Assembly: GCA_027343965.1 (NCBI GenBank)
Contig: DAHWJX010000163.1
Location: 1-19,899, forward strand
Source: JAKACU01 sp021821185
Lineage (GTDB): Bacteria; Bacillota; Bacilli; Alicyclobacillales; SLC66
Reading direction: 5' to 3'
Length of the DNA: 19,899 nt
Below, in pieces: positions 1 to 6,650 of this stretch (the stretch's first letter is position 1; the number at the start of each line of letters is the position of its first letter). The position numbers and the translations under genes are program-made. A model generated the notes under the pieces. It was not told the DNA's origin. It did no database searches and was given only the letters and a program-made list of their open reading frames with translations.

Positions 1-1
1 T

Positions 2-523
2 GACTTGACGTTATGGACGATGAATAACTATCGTCCGAAAGTGGTACTTGGTACGACCTATCATAAACTTGGTCAAAAGGAAAATGCAGCAAATGCTTGG
101 GGACCATGGGATCCGAAAAAGTTTACCGTGGAAGATTCTGCATTTGGCTTTATCACCATGGAAAACGGCGCCACGATCATTCTTGAATCAAGCTGGGCAT
201 TAAACACATTGCAAGTAGGCGAAGCAAAATGTAGTCTTTACGGCACAGAAGGTGGTGCCGACATGGATGATGGGTTACGTTTTAACGGAGAACGCTTTAG
301 CCGATTATTTGAAGAAAAGGTAGATTTGAGTGCAGGTGGCGTTGCCTTTTTCGAAGGGAAGCAAGAGGATGCAGGAGACGTTGAGTCACGCCTTTGGATT
401 GAATCGGTGTTGTATGACCGTGAGCCATTGGTCAAACCAGAACAAGCCCTCGTCGTCACGCAGATTCTTGAGGCGATTTACGAGTCGGCCAAGACAGGTA
501 AAGCAGTTTACTTTAACGACTAA
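2..523 (+). CDS. Gfo/Idh/MocA-family oxidoreductase, C-terminal part (5' end outside the window)
   Basis: The reading frame is open from the first base of the window, so the gene begins upstream and the TTG at position 5 is only an internal codon. The visible 173 residues begin DLTLWTMNN and run through GFITMENGATIILESSW, then a segment with LYGTEGG. This is the substrate-binding alpha/beta C-terminal domain typical of NAD(P)-dependent sugar or inositol dehydrogenases of the Gfo/Idh/MocA family. The end, with a helix of the type ALVVTQILEAIYESAKTGKAV, is also typical and appears intact. The N-terminal Rossmann domain is missing, so neither the cofactor nor the substrate can be judged. A terminator follows 25 bases after the stop, so this gene ends its own transcription unit and is not part of the adhE unit. 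Confidence 0.85.
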   Translation, partial: DLTLWTMNNYRPKVVLGTTYHKLGQKENAANAWGPWDPKKFTVEDSAFGFITMENGATIILESSWALNTLQVGEAKCSLYGTEGGADMDDGLRFNGERFSRLFEEKVDLSAGGVAFFEGKQEDAGDVESRLWIESVLYDREPLVKPEQALVVTQILEAIYESAKTGKAVYFND

Positions 524-548
524 GTCTCAGTAAAATTAGGTATTTTTG

Positions 549-587
549 GCGCATTGGGGCTTGCAAAAGTTCTTATGCGCTGTTTTT
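549..587 (+). terminator. Intrinsic terminator after the oxidoreductase gene
   Basis: GCGCAT (549-554) pairs with ATGCGC (575-580). After a U-U mismatch, GGGGCTT pairs with AAGTTCT (with G-U pairs) around a GCAA tetraloop. TGTTTTT follows directly. The stem, tetraloop and T-run together make a convincing Rho-independent terminator. Confidence 0.75.
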
Positions 588-675
588 CTATGTAGTCTAA
601 CAGGTGACGGATAGCGTTTTCTTTGCGAAAGGACTACTAGTTGGTTGTGCTCAGCATAGTTAGTCAAAGTATGCG

Positions 676-704
676 ATGGCATGTCATGTGATGTGCTGTA
701 TAGT
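676..704 (+). promoter_or_regulatory. Possible sigma-A promoter for adhE
   Basis: ATGGCA (676-681), a 17-bp spacer and TATAGT (699-704) give a moderate match to the housekeeping consensus. Transcription would start near 711, leaving a leader of about 100 bases with the Rex-like site near its end. The -35 match is weak, so this is tentative. Confidence 0.35.
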
Positions 705-778
705 GAGGACATCGGGAATCACGTAAGACAGTTCGTCGGTGATGAGGCTAGCGAAAGAGCAATGTTGTGTACTTGATT

Positions 779-796
779 TTGTGAAACTATTCACTT
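779..796 (+). promoter_or_regulatory. Rex-like (NADH-responsive) operator in front of adhE
   Basis: TTGTGAAACTATTCACTT fits the Rex consensus TTGTGAA-N4-TTCACAA at 12 of the 14 defined positions; only the last two bases differ. It ends just before the ribosome site GAGGAGGGG (797-805). A repressor bound here would block elongation or initiation. Rex controls adhE-type genes in many Gram-positive bacteria. The B. subtilis Fnr box TGTGA-N6-TCACA is similar and fits less well here (TGTGA...TCACT). Confidence 0.7.
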
Positions 797-811
797 GAGG
801 AGGGGCAAAAA

Positions 812-3391
812 ATGGATGTTGAAAGTATGGTTAATGATCTTGTGGTCAAGGCACAAGAAGCGTTGTCACAGTATATGCAGGTCAATCAGGAGCAGGTGGA
901 TGAAGCGGTTAAACAAATGGCCTTGGCGGGCCTTGACCAACATATGGACTTAGCACGTCTCGCTGTGGAAGAAACGGGACGCGGTGTCTATGAAGATAAA
1001 ATGACAAAGAATATTTTTGCGACAGAATACATTTATCACAGTGTCAAATACGCGAAAACCGTTGGTGTCATTGGGGAAAATCTTTATGAGGGGATCATCG
1101 AGGTCGCTGACCCGGTCGGTGTAATCGCTGGCGTCACGCCAGTCACGAATCCGACTTCCACGACTTTGTTCAAGTCACTGATCGCCGTTAAGACGAGAAA
1201 CCCGATCATTTTCGCTTTTCATCCGTCAGCACAACGCTCAAGCAGAGCTGCTGCCAAAGTTGTACGCGATGCTGCCGTTAAAGCTGGCATGCCACAAGAT
1301 TGCATTCAATGGATCGAAACGCCGTCGATTGAAGCGACACAATTGCTGATGAATCACAAAGGTGTAGCGATCGTACTTGCCACGGGCGGATCGGGCATGG
1401 TCAAAGCGGCCTATAGTACAGGCAAACCCGCACTTGGCGTGGGGCCTGGCAACGTTCCTTGCTACATCGAAAAAACGGCTAACTTTCGTCGAGCTGTCAC
1501 TGATCTCATTTTGTCAAAGACGTTTGACAACGGGATGATCTGCGCCTCAGAACAGGCTGTGATTGTGGACAATGAGATTTATCGCGATGTGAAAACGATG
1601 ATGAAAGACAATCAGTGCTATTTTCTCAACGAAGAGGAAATCAACCAAGTTAGTGCGGTTGTCATCACGGAAACGGGCGGTGTCAACGGAAAAATTGTCG
1701 GTATGCCTGCTGCTCAAATCGCTGCTTTGGCTGGTGTAACTGTTCCGCAAGAGACGTGCATCTTAGTCGCGGAGTTGCCAGCTGTTGGTCCTGAGTATCC
1801 ATTATCCCGTGAAAAGTTAAGTCCAGTCCTTGCCATGTTTAAAGTGAATAACACGGATGAAGGGATCAAGCGTGCTGAAGAGATGGTTTTCTTTGGCGGA
1901 ATGGGGCACTCCTCTGTGATTCATTCAGAAAATGACGATGTGATTCGTGAGTTTGGCCTGCGTATGAAAACAGGACGTGTGATCGTCAATTCGCCTTCGT
2001 CACAAGGAGCCATCGGTGACATCTACAACGCGTATATGCCATCTCTGACACTTGGTTGCGGAACATTTGGTTCAAATTCGACGACATCGAACGTCTCAGC
2101 AATCAATCTTTTGAATGTTAAAAGGGTGGCGAAACGTCAAGTGAACATGCAATGGTTTAAAGTTCCACCGAAGATCTACTTTGAACGCGGAGCAACGAAA
2201 TACCTGGAAAAAATGCCTGATATTGAACGGGCGTTTATTATCACGGATCTTGATATGGTGCGTTTTGGTTATGTCGACCGTGTGCTGTATTACTTGAGAA
2301 AGCGGCTTAATCCAGTCACGATCGAAGTATTTTCTGAAGTGGAACCAGATCCATCCACAGATACGGTGATGCGTGGTGTCGAGAGGGTGCGCCAATTCAA
2401 ACCGGATGTCATCATTGCGCTTGGTGGCGGGTCTCCCATGGATGCGGGTAAAGCGATGTGGATGTATTACGAAGATCCTGACGTGGATTTTGATGGTGTA
2501 CGCCAAAAATTCCTTGATATTCGTAAGCGTGTGTACAAATTCCCTGAACTTGGACGCAAGGCACGTTTTGTGGCGATTCCTACCACATCCGGAACGGGGT
2601 CAGAAGTGACTTCTTTTACCGTCATCACGGATAAAGAAACAAACATCAAATATCCTTTGGCAGATTATGCGTTGACGCCGGACGTGGCCATTGTGGATCC
2701 GGATTATGTGATGACTTTGCCAAAAAGTATCACAGCCGATACGGGTATGGATGTTTTGACGCATGCTATTGAGGCCTATGTGTCTAATATGGCCAATGAT
2801 TTTACGGATGGGTTGGCGATGAAGGCTATCTCCTTGGTCTTTGAGTTTCTGCCGCGCGCGTATCACAATGGCAAGGATGCGATCGCCCGCGAAAAAATGC
2901 ATAATGCATCGACGATGGCTGGCATGGCATTCGCAAATGCCTTTTTAGGAATCAACCATAGCCTCGCCCATAAGTTAGGAGCTGAGTTTCATATTGCTCA
3001 CGGGCGGGCCAATGCGATCTTATTGCCTCACGTGATTCGCTACAACGCAAAACAACCAACAAAGTTTGCTGCTTTTCCTAAGTATGAATCGTTTATCGCT
3101 GACAAACGGTTTGCCGACATCGCGAGAATGCTTGGTCTACCGTGCAGCACGCCGCAAGAAGGGGTGGAAAGTCTCGTCAAAGCAATTATAGCGATGATGA
3201 AAGAGTTTCAAATGCCGATGACCATTGCCGAGTGTGGTATCGATGAACAACAATTTGCAGCTCGTGTCGATGCGATGGCCGATCTGGCTTTTGAAGATCA
3301 ATGTACACCGGCCAATCCAAAGATGCCGCTAGTTTCAGAGCTAGCTACGATTTATCGAGATGCGTTCTATGGCGTTGGCGTAACAAAGTAG
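812..3391 (+). CDS. adhE: Bifunctional acetaldehyde-CoA/alcohol dehydrogenase
   Basis: AdhE reduces acetyl-CoA to acetaldehyde and then to ethanol, using two NADH, and works as cytoplasmic filaments (spirosomes) in known members. The 859-residue length is close to that of family members. Residues 1-440 are the CoA-acylating aldehyde dehydrogenase, with the nucleophile Cys244 in FDNGMICASEQ. Residues 450-859 are the iron-dependent alcohol dehydrogenase, with GGGSPMD (538-544) for NAD binding and metal ligands at Asp647, His651, His716 and His730. The spacing of the last two (14 residues) is the family norm. The start is fixed by GAGGAGGGG six bases before the ATG. A Rex-like operator overlaps the leader, so expression should rise when NADH accumulates. 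Both active sites look intact, and the identification is secure. Confidence 0.97.
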   Translation: MDVESMVNDLVVKAQEALSQYMQVNQEQVDEAVKQMALAGLDQHMDLARLAVEETGRGVYEDKMTKNIFATEYIYHSVKYAKTVGVIGENLYEGIIEVADPVGVIAGVTPVTNPTSTTLFKSLIAVKTRNPIIFAFHPSAQRSSRAAAKVVRDAAVKAGMPQDCIQWIETPSIEATQLLMNHKGVAIVLATGGSGMVKAAYSTGKPALGVGPGNVPCYIEKTANFRRAVTDLILSKTFDNGMICASEQAVIVDNEIYRDVKTMMKDNQCYFLNEEEINQVSAVVITETGGVNGKIVGMPAAQIAALAGVTVPQETCILVAELPAVGPEYPLSREKLSPVLAMFKVNNTDEGIKRAEEMVFFGGMGHSSVIHSENDDVIREFGLRMKTGRVIVNSPSSQGAIGDIYNAYMPSLTLGCGTFGSNSTTSNVSAINLLNVKRVAKRQVNMQWFKVPPKIYFERGATKYLEKMPDIERAFIITDLDMVRFGYVDRVLYYLRKRLNPVTIEVFSEVEPDPSTDTVMRGVERVRQFKPDVIIALGGGSPMDAGKAMWMYYEDPDVDFDGVRQKFLDIRKRVYKFPELGRKARFVAIPTTSGTGSEVTSFTVITDKETNIKYPLADYALTPDVAIVDPDYVMTLPKSITADTGMDVLTHAIEAYVSNMANDFTDGLAMKAISLVFEFLPRAYHNGKDAIAREKMHNASTMAGMAFANAFLGINHSLAHKLGAEFHIAHGRANAILLPHVIRYNAKQPTKFAAFPKYESFIADKRFADIARMLGLPCSTPQEGVESLVKAIIAMMKEFQMPMTIAECGIDEQQFAARVDAMADLAFEDQCTPANPKMPLVSELATIYRDAFYGVGVTK

Positions 3392-3423
3392 CGTTAAGTA
3401 GGAAGCGCAATTGTGTTTATCGA

Positions 3424-3484
3424 CGAACGACTCCTCGTTCGCTATACTTGAGAGCAATACGCATAGCTAAACAGAGGAGTCGTT
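3424..3484 (+). promoter_or_regulatory. Structured leader with an anti-Shine-Dalgarno segment before the adenosyltransferase gene
   Basis: CGAACGA (3424-3430) and TCGTTCG (3435-3441) form a perfect 7-bp hairpin with loop CTCC. The overlapping segment AACGACTCCTC (3426-3436) is also perfectly complementary over 11 bases to GAGGAGTCGTT (3474-3484), which contains the ribosome site of the next gene. GCTAT (3441-3445) can pair with ATAGC (3463-3467) inside this longer fold. The two folds exclude each other, as in a translational switch. A TATACT (3443-3448) that could be a -10 box lies inside; if it is used, the anti-SD would not be transcribed. Confidence 0.45.
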
Positions 3485-3486
3485 AC

Positions 3487-4056
3487 ATGATGAAAATTTA
3501 TACCAGGGGCGGCGACAGTGGCAAAACGGCGCTGATTGGCGGAGAACGGCGATTGAAGAATGACTTGCGAGTTGAAGCGTACGGTACGGTCGATGAGGCG
3601 GGCGCTTTTATCGGGCAGGCGATGAGTTTTCTTGATCCTCGTCGCGATGACGATGTGATCACCTTGTTGCTTGAGGTATCGCAAATGCTTTGGGATGTAG
3701 GCGCTGATTTGGCGGCACCGAATGACGAGGCGGGGCGATATGCCTATAAAACGCCGTCTGATTCGGCCGGACACCTTGAACCTTACATTGATCGATATAA
3801 GGATGAGGCGGATGCCATAACAAAGTTTGTGTTACGCGCAGGCAGTAGGGCATCAGCTACATTGCACGTAGCTTGCACGGTGGTACGGCGCGCCGAACGA
3901 TGTACTGTTGCGCTTATGGAGAAAGAAACGATACATATGCCAACCCTGCAGTACCTTAATCGCTTATCTGACTTGCTTTTTGTGCTTGCGCGCGCTGTTA
4001 ATGCGCGTGACGAACGACATGATGTCTTGTATGAGCACAGTTCGAATGTTTTTTAA
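3487..4056 (+). CDS. PduO-type cob(I)alamin (corrinoid) adenosyltransferase
   Basis: This family moves the adenosyl group of ATP to cob(I)alamin, making coenzyme B12; known members are trimeric cytoplasmic four-helix bundles. The 189-residue protein starts MMKIYTRGGDSGKTALIGGE and has RVEAYGTVDE (28-37), the LATP-like segment LAAPND (75-80) and the family signature TLHVACTVVRRAER (125-138), followed by NRLSD near the end. The start at 3487 is chosen because GAGGAG sits seven bases upstream; the frame stays open further upstream inside adhE but has no ribosome site there. Two positions depart from the family: Ser11 stands where GDKG has Lys, and Cys130 stands where the signature usually has Arg. 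It follows adhE by 95 bases. No B12-dependent enzyme is visible nearby. Confidence 0.88.
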   Translation: MMKIYTRGGDSGKTALIGGERRLKNDLRVEAYGTVDEAGAFIGQAMSFLDPRRDDDVITLLLEVSQMLWDVGADLAAPNDEAGRYAYKTPSDSAGHLEPYIDRYKDEADAITKFVLRAGSRASATLHVACTVVRRAERCTVALMEKETIHMPTLQYLNRLSDLLFVLARAVNARDERHDVLYEHSSNVF

Positions 4057-4066
4057 GGCGGGTGAC

Positions 4067-4086
4067 TTACCGGAATTGGTAATTTT
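4067..4086 (+). terminator. Weak candidate terminator after the adenosyltransferase gene
   Basis: TTACC (4067-4071) and GGTAA (4078-4082) form a 5-bp stem with loop GGAATT, followed by TTTT. The stem is short and AT-rich, so termination here would be partial at best. Confidence 0.25.
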
Positions 4087-4130
4087 GCATGGCGAATTCA
4101 ACCTTTGATGAAGCGGATTTCTCTTGTCTC

Positions 4131-4159
4131 TTGTGAAATTCAGAGAAATTCGCTACAGT
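4131..4159 (+). promoter_or_regulatory. Candidate sigma-A promoter for the GH65 phosphorylase gene
   Basis: TTGTGA (4131-4136), a 17-bp spacer and TACAGT (4154-4159) match the consensus at four of six positions each. The spacer carries GAAATTC twice (4135-4141 and 4145-4151), ten bases apart, which may be an operator or chance. Confidence 0.4.
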
Positions 4160-4216
4160 AGCTTATGATGTGGTTTTCGGAAAAGGATTTCATCGAATGC
4201 AAGGGAGACAATTTGG

Positions 4217-6571
4217 ATGGGTCATCACCAAAATGTAGAACGAGAGTCGCTGTATCCGTATGATGCATGGAAAGTCGTAGAATCCTCGTTTGATATCGCT
4301 ACCAATCGTCAGGATGAGACGATTTTTGCTGTTGGTAATGGATACATTGGTATGCGCGGCAATTTTGAGGAACCTTATCATGGGCCGGCTGGTTCGTCGT
4401 TGCAAGGTATCTACTTAAATGGATTTTATGATTCTGAGCCGATCAAATATGGCGAACTTGCGTATGGGTATGCGCAAAATAGCCAAACGATGCTCAATGT
4501 GACAGACAGTAAGATCATTCGGCTGTACCTTGATGATGAACCTTTTGATATGTTACAGGGAACCGTACTTTCGTATCAGCGAGAGCTTGATATGATGCAT
4601 GGTGTCATGGTACGCGAGGTGCTTTGGGAATCACCTCAAAAAAGGCGTGTGCAAGTGCGCATCAAACGTCTTGTTAGTCTTTCACGGCGCCAAGTAGCGG
4701 CGATCTCGTATGAAGTAATTCCCTACTTTACGGGGAATCTGACTTTCGTGTCAGCCGTACAAGGTGAAGTGCATAATGAAGTGACGATGGGCGATCCGCG
4801 TGTCGGTTCAAGATTTTCCGAGCAAGTGTTGCAAACGATCGATATGCGACAAGATGGTAGTTATATGGCCTTGCTGCAAAGAACGAAAAATACGCACTTT
4901 TCGCTTGTATGCGCTGCACAACATGAGGTTGTAACGACGGTGCCCGTGACGACCAAGCAAACGCTTGTCGGTCAAGAGGCACAGTGGCATGTAACGGCGA
5001 AAGTGAGCGCAACGTCGGTTACCGGTGAACCAATGGTCGTGCGCCTCGATAAGTTTATCGCGTACGTCTCATCGAAAGATTATGCAACAGATCGATTATG
5101 GCAGTGTGCATCAGATGAAGTGAATCAAGCTGCCAAAGATGGATTTTCCTCCTTATTGCAGGAACAAGCAGACTTTATGGCCGCCTATTGGCGAGATAGT
5201 GATATCGTGATCCACGGTGATGATGCTTTGCAACAAAGTTTACGGTTTAATGCGTTTCATTTGCTGCAGTCCGCCGGTCGAGATGGCAAAACCAACATCG
5301 CCGCTAAAGGAATCACGGGTGAAGGGTATGAAGGCCATTATTTTTGGGATACGGAGACGTATATTTTTCCGTTCTTTCTTTATACGCAGCCTGAAATCGC
5401 GAAAAAGCTTTTAGACTATCGCTATCATATCCTTGACAAAGCACGGCAGCGGGCAAAAGAAATGGCGCAAAAAGGTGCTTTGTACGCTTGGCGCACCATC
5501 GATGGGGATGAAACGTCCGCGTATTATCCTGCTGGGACCGCTGCCTATCATATTAATGCAGACATCATGTATGCGCTAAAAAAGTATATGCATGCTACCA
5601 AGGACGATCAGTTTATGTTGGAAAAAGGAGCAGAGATGCTCTTTGAAACAGCCCGTTTGTGGGTGGATCTTGGAGATTACATTCCAGCTTATGATCATCG
5701 TTTTTGTATTAATGAGGTAACGGGACCTGATGAATATACAGCGCTAGTTAACAATAATTTATATACGAACGTGATGGCCAAAGATCATTTGCTCTTTGCA
5801 TGGACCGTCGCACAGGATCTGCAGCATAGGTATCCTGAGGCCTATAAGACCTTAGCAAATTGCTTGGCGCTCAGTGAAGAAGAAGTTGTATCTTGGCAAC
5901 GAGCGGCAGAGGCTATGTATATTCCTTATGATGAAACGCTGGGCATTTATCCACAAGATGATTCGTTTTTGAAAAAGGCGGTGTGGGATTTCGAACATAC
6001 GCCATCTGATCATTATCCTTTGTTACTTCACTACCATCCTTTGGTGATTTACCGATATCAAGTGCTGAAACAAGCTGATGTGGTACTTGCGGAGTTCTTG
6101 CAAGGGGATCAGTTTACCACAGAGCAAAAACAACGTGATTTTGATTACTATGAAAAGATCACGACGCATGACTCATCTTTGTCGCCATGTATCTACAGCA
6201 TCATGGCCGCTGAATTAGGAGATCTTGAGAAAGCTTATCGCTATTTTGCACAGACAGCTCGTATGGACTTGGATGACTACAATGGCAACGTCAAGGATGG
6301 TATTCACACAGCCTCGATGGGAGGCACGTGGCTGGCCTTGGTGGCTGGCTTTGGGGGATTGCGTGAGTATGACGGGCAACTGTTGTTTCGACCTGTTCTG
6401 CCACCGAAGTGGCAGGGTTATGAGTTTCGCGTACATTTTCAAGGTCGTTTGATTGAGATTATCGTTGATCAAACGGGAGTAGCTTATCACTTGCTGCATG
6501 GTGAAGACATTATGATCAAGCATGAACACCAAAGCCTGTTATTAACGCAGGGCGTGATCACTCGTGTGTAA
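4217..6571 (+). CDS. Glycoside hydrolase family 65 disaccharide phosphorylase
   Basis: GH65 phosphorylases split an alpha-glucobiose with phosphate into beta-glucose 1-phosphate and glucose (or another acceptor) in the cytoplasm. The 784 residues show the full family layout: N-terminal beta-sandwich (about 1-290, with GNGYIGMRGNFEE), a linker, the (alpha/alpha)6 barrel with GEGYEGHYFWDTE (368-380), and a small C-terminal beta domain. The general acid is Glu506 in TGPDEY, and DGIHTASMGGTW near the end forms the phosphate site. The start has AAGGGAG nine bases upstream. Specificity is uncertain: the segment AWRTIDGDE...AYYPAGTAAYHINADI resembles what I recall of kojibiose/nigerose-type members and lacks the HNEWEIT-like segment of maltose phosphorylases. 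The ABC importer downstream is a plausible supplier of its substrate. No beta-phosphoglucomutase gene is visible here. Confidence 0.92.
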   Translation: MGHHQNVERESLYPYDAWKVVESSFDIATNRQDETIFAVGNGYIGMRGNFEEPYHGPAGSSLQGIYLNGFYDSEPIKYGELAYGYAQNSQTMLNVTDSKIIRLYLDDEPFDMLQGTVLSYQRELDMMHGVMVREVLWESPQKRRVQVRIKRLVSLSRRQVAAISYEVIPYFTGNLTFVSAVQGEVHNEVTMGDPRVGSRFSEQVLQTIDMRQDGSYMALLQRTKNTHFSLVCAAQHEVVTTVPVTTKQTLVGQEAQWHVTAKVSATSVTGEPMVVRLDKFIAYVSSKDYATDRLWQCASDEVNQAAKDGFSSLLQEQADFMAAYWRDSDIVIHGDDALQQSLRFNAFHLLQSAGRDGKTNIAAKGITGEGYEGHYFWDTETYIFPFFLYTQPEIAKKLLDYRYHILDKARQRAKEMAQKGALYAWRTIDGDETSAYYPAGTAAYHINADIMYALKKYMHATKDDQFMLEKGAEMLFETARLWVDLGDYIPAYDHRFCINEVTGPDEYTALVNNNLYTNVMAKDHLLFAWTVAQDLQHRYPEAYKTLANCLALSEEEVVSWQRAAEAMYIPYDETLGIYPQDDSFLKKAVWDFEHTPSDHYPLLLHYHPLVIYRYQVLKQADVVLAEFLQGDQFTTEQKQRDFDYYEKITTHDSSLSPCIYSIMAAELGDLEKAYRYFAQTARMDLDDYNGNVKDGIHTASMGGTWLALVAGFGGLREYDGQLLFRPVLPPKWQGYEFRVHFQGRLIEIIVDQTGVAYHLLHGEDIMIKHEHQSLLLTQGVITRV

Positions 6572-6581
6572 ATTCACGATG

Positions 6582-6611
6582 TTGTGAAAAATCTTGCACT
6601 TACGGTATAAT
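6582..6611 (+). promoter_or_regulatory. Sigma-A promoter for the levR-like/PTS operon
   Basis: TTGTGA (6582-6587), an 18-bp spacer and a perfect TATAAT (6606-6611). The transcript would start near 6618, about 33 bases before the ATG. An inverted repeat TTCAC-N6-GTGAA (6573-6588) overlaps the -35 box and may be an operator. Confidence 0.6.
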
Positions 6612-6634
6612 TTTTCAAGCGGCTGAAATGGGAA

Positions 6635-6647
6635 GGGGAAGGTCCCC
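6635..6647 (+). promoter_or_regulatory. Small hairpin over the ribosome site of the levR-like gene
   Basis: GGGGA (6635-6639) and TCCCC (6643-6647) pair perfectly around an AGG loop, hiding part of the purine-rich ribosome site at 6631-6642. This could hold translation of the regulator down. A 5-bp stem may also arise by chance. Confidence 0.35.
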
Positions 6648-6650
6648 AGC

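Noticed and set aside
2096..2902. Antisense open frames within adhE
   Set aside because: They overlap a clearly intact conserved gene and show no recognisable protein features.
3301..3486. Longer start of the adenosyltransferase inside adhE
   Set aside because: The extension overlaps adhE, has no ribosome site and adds 62 residues absent from the family; the MKIYTRGGD opening at 3487 fits known N-termini.
6594..6611. TTGCAC as -35 box with the TATAAT before the regulator gene
   Set aside because: The gap is only six bases; TTGTGA at 6582 with an 18-bp spacer is the workable pair.
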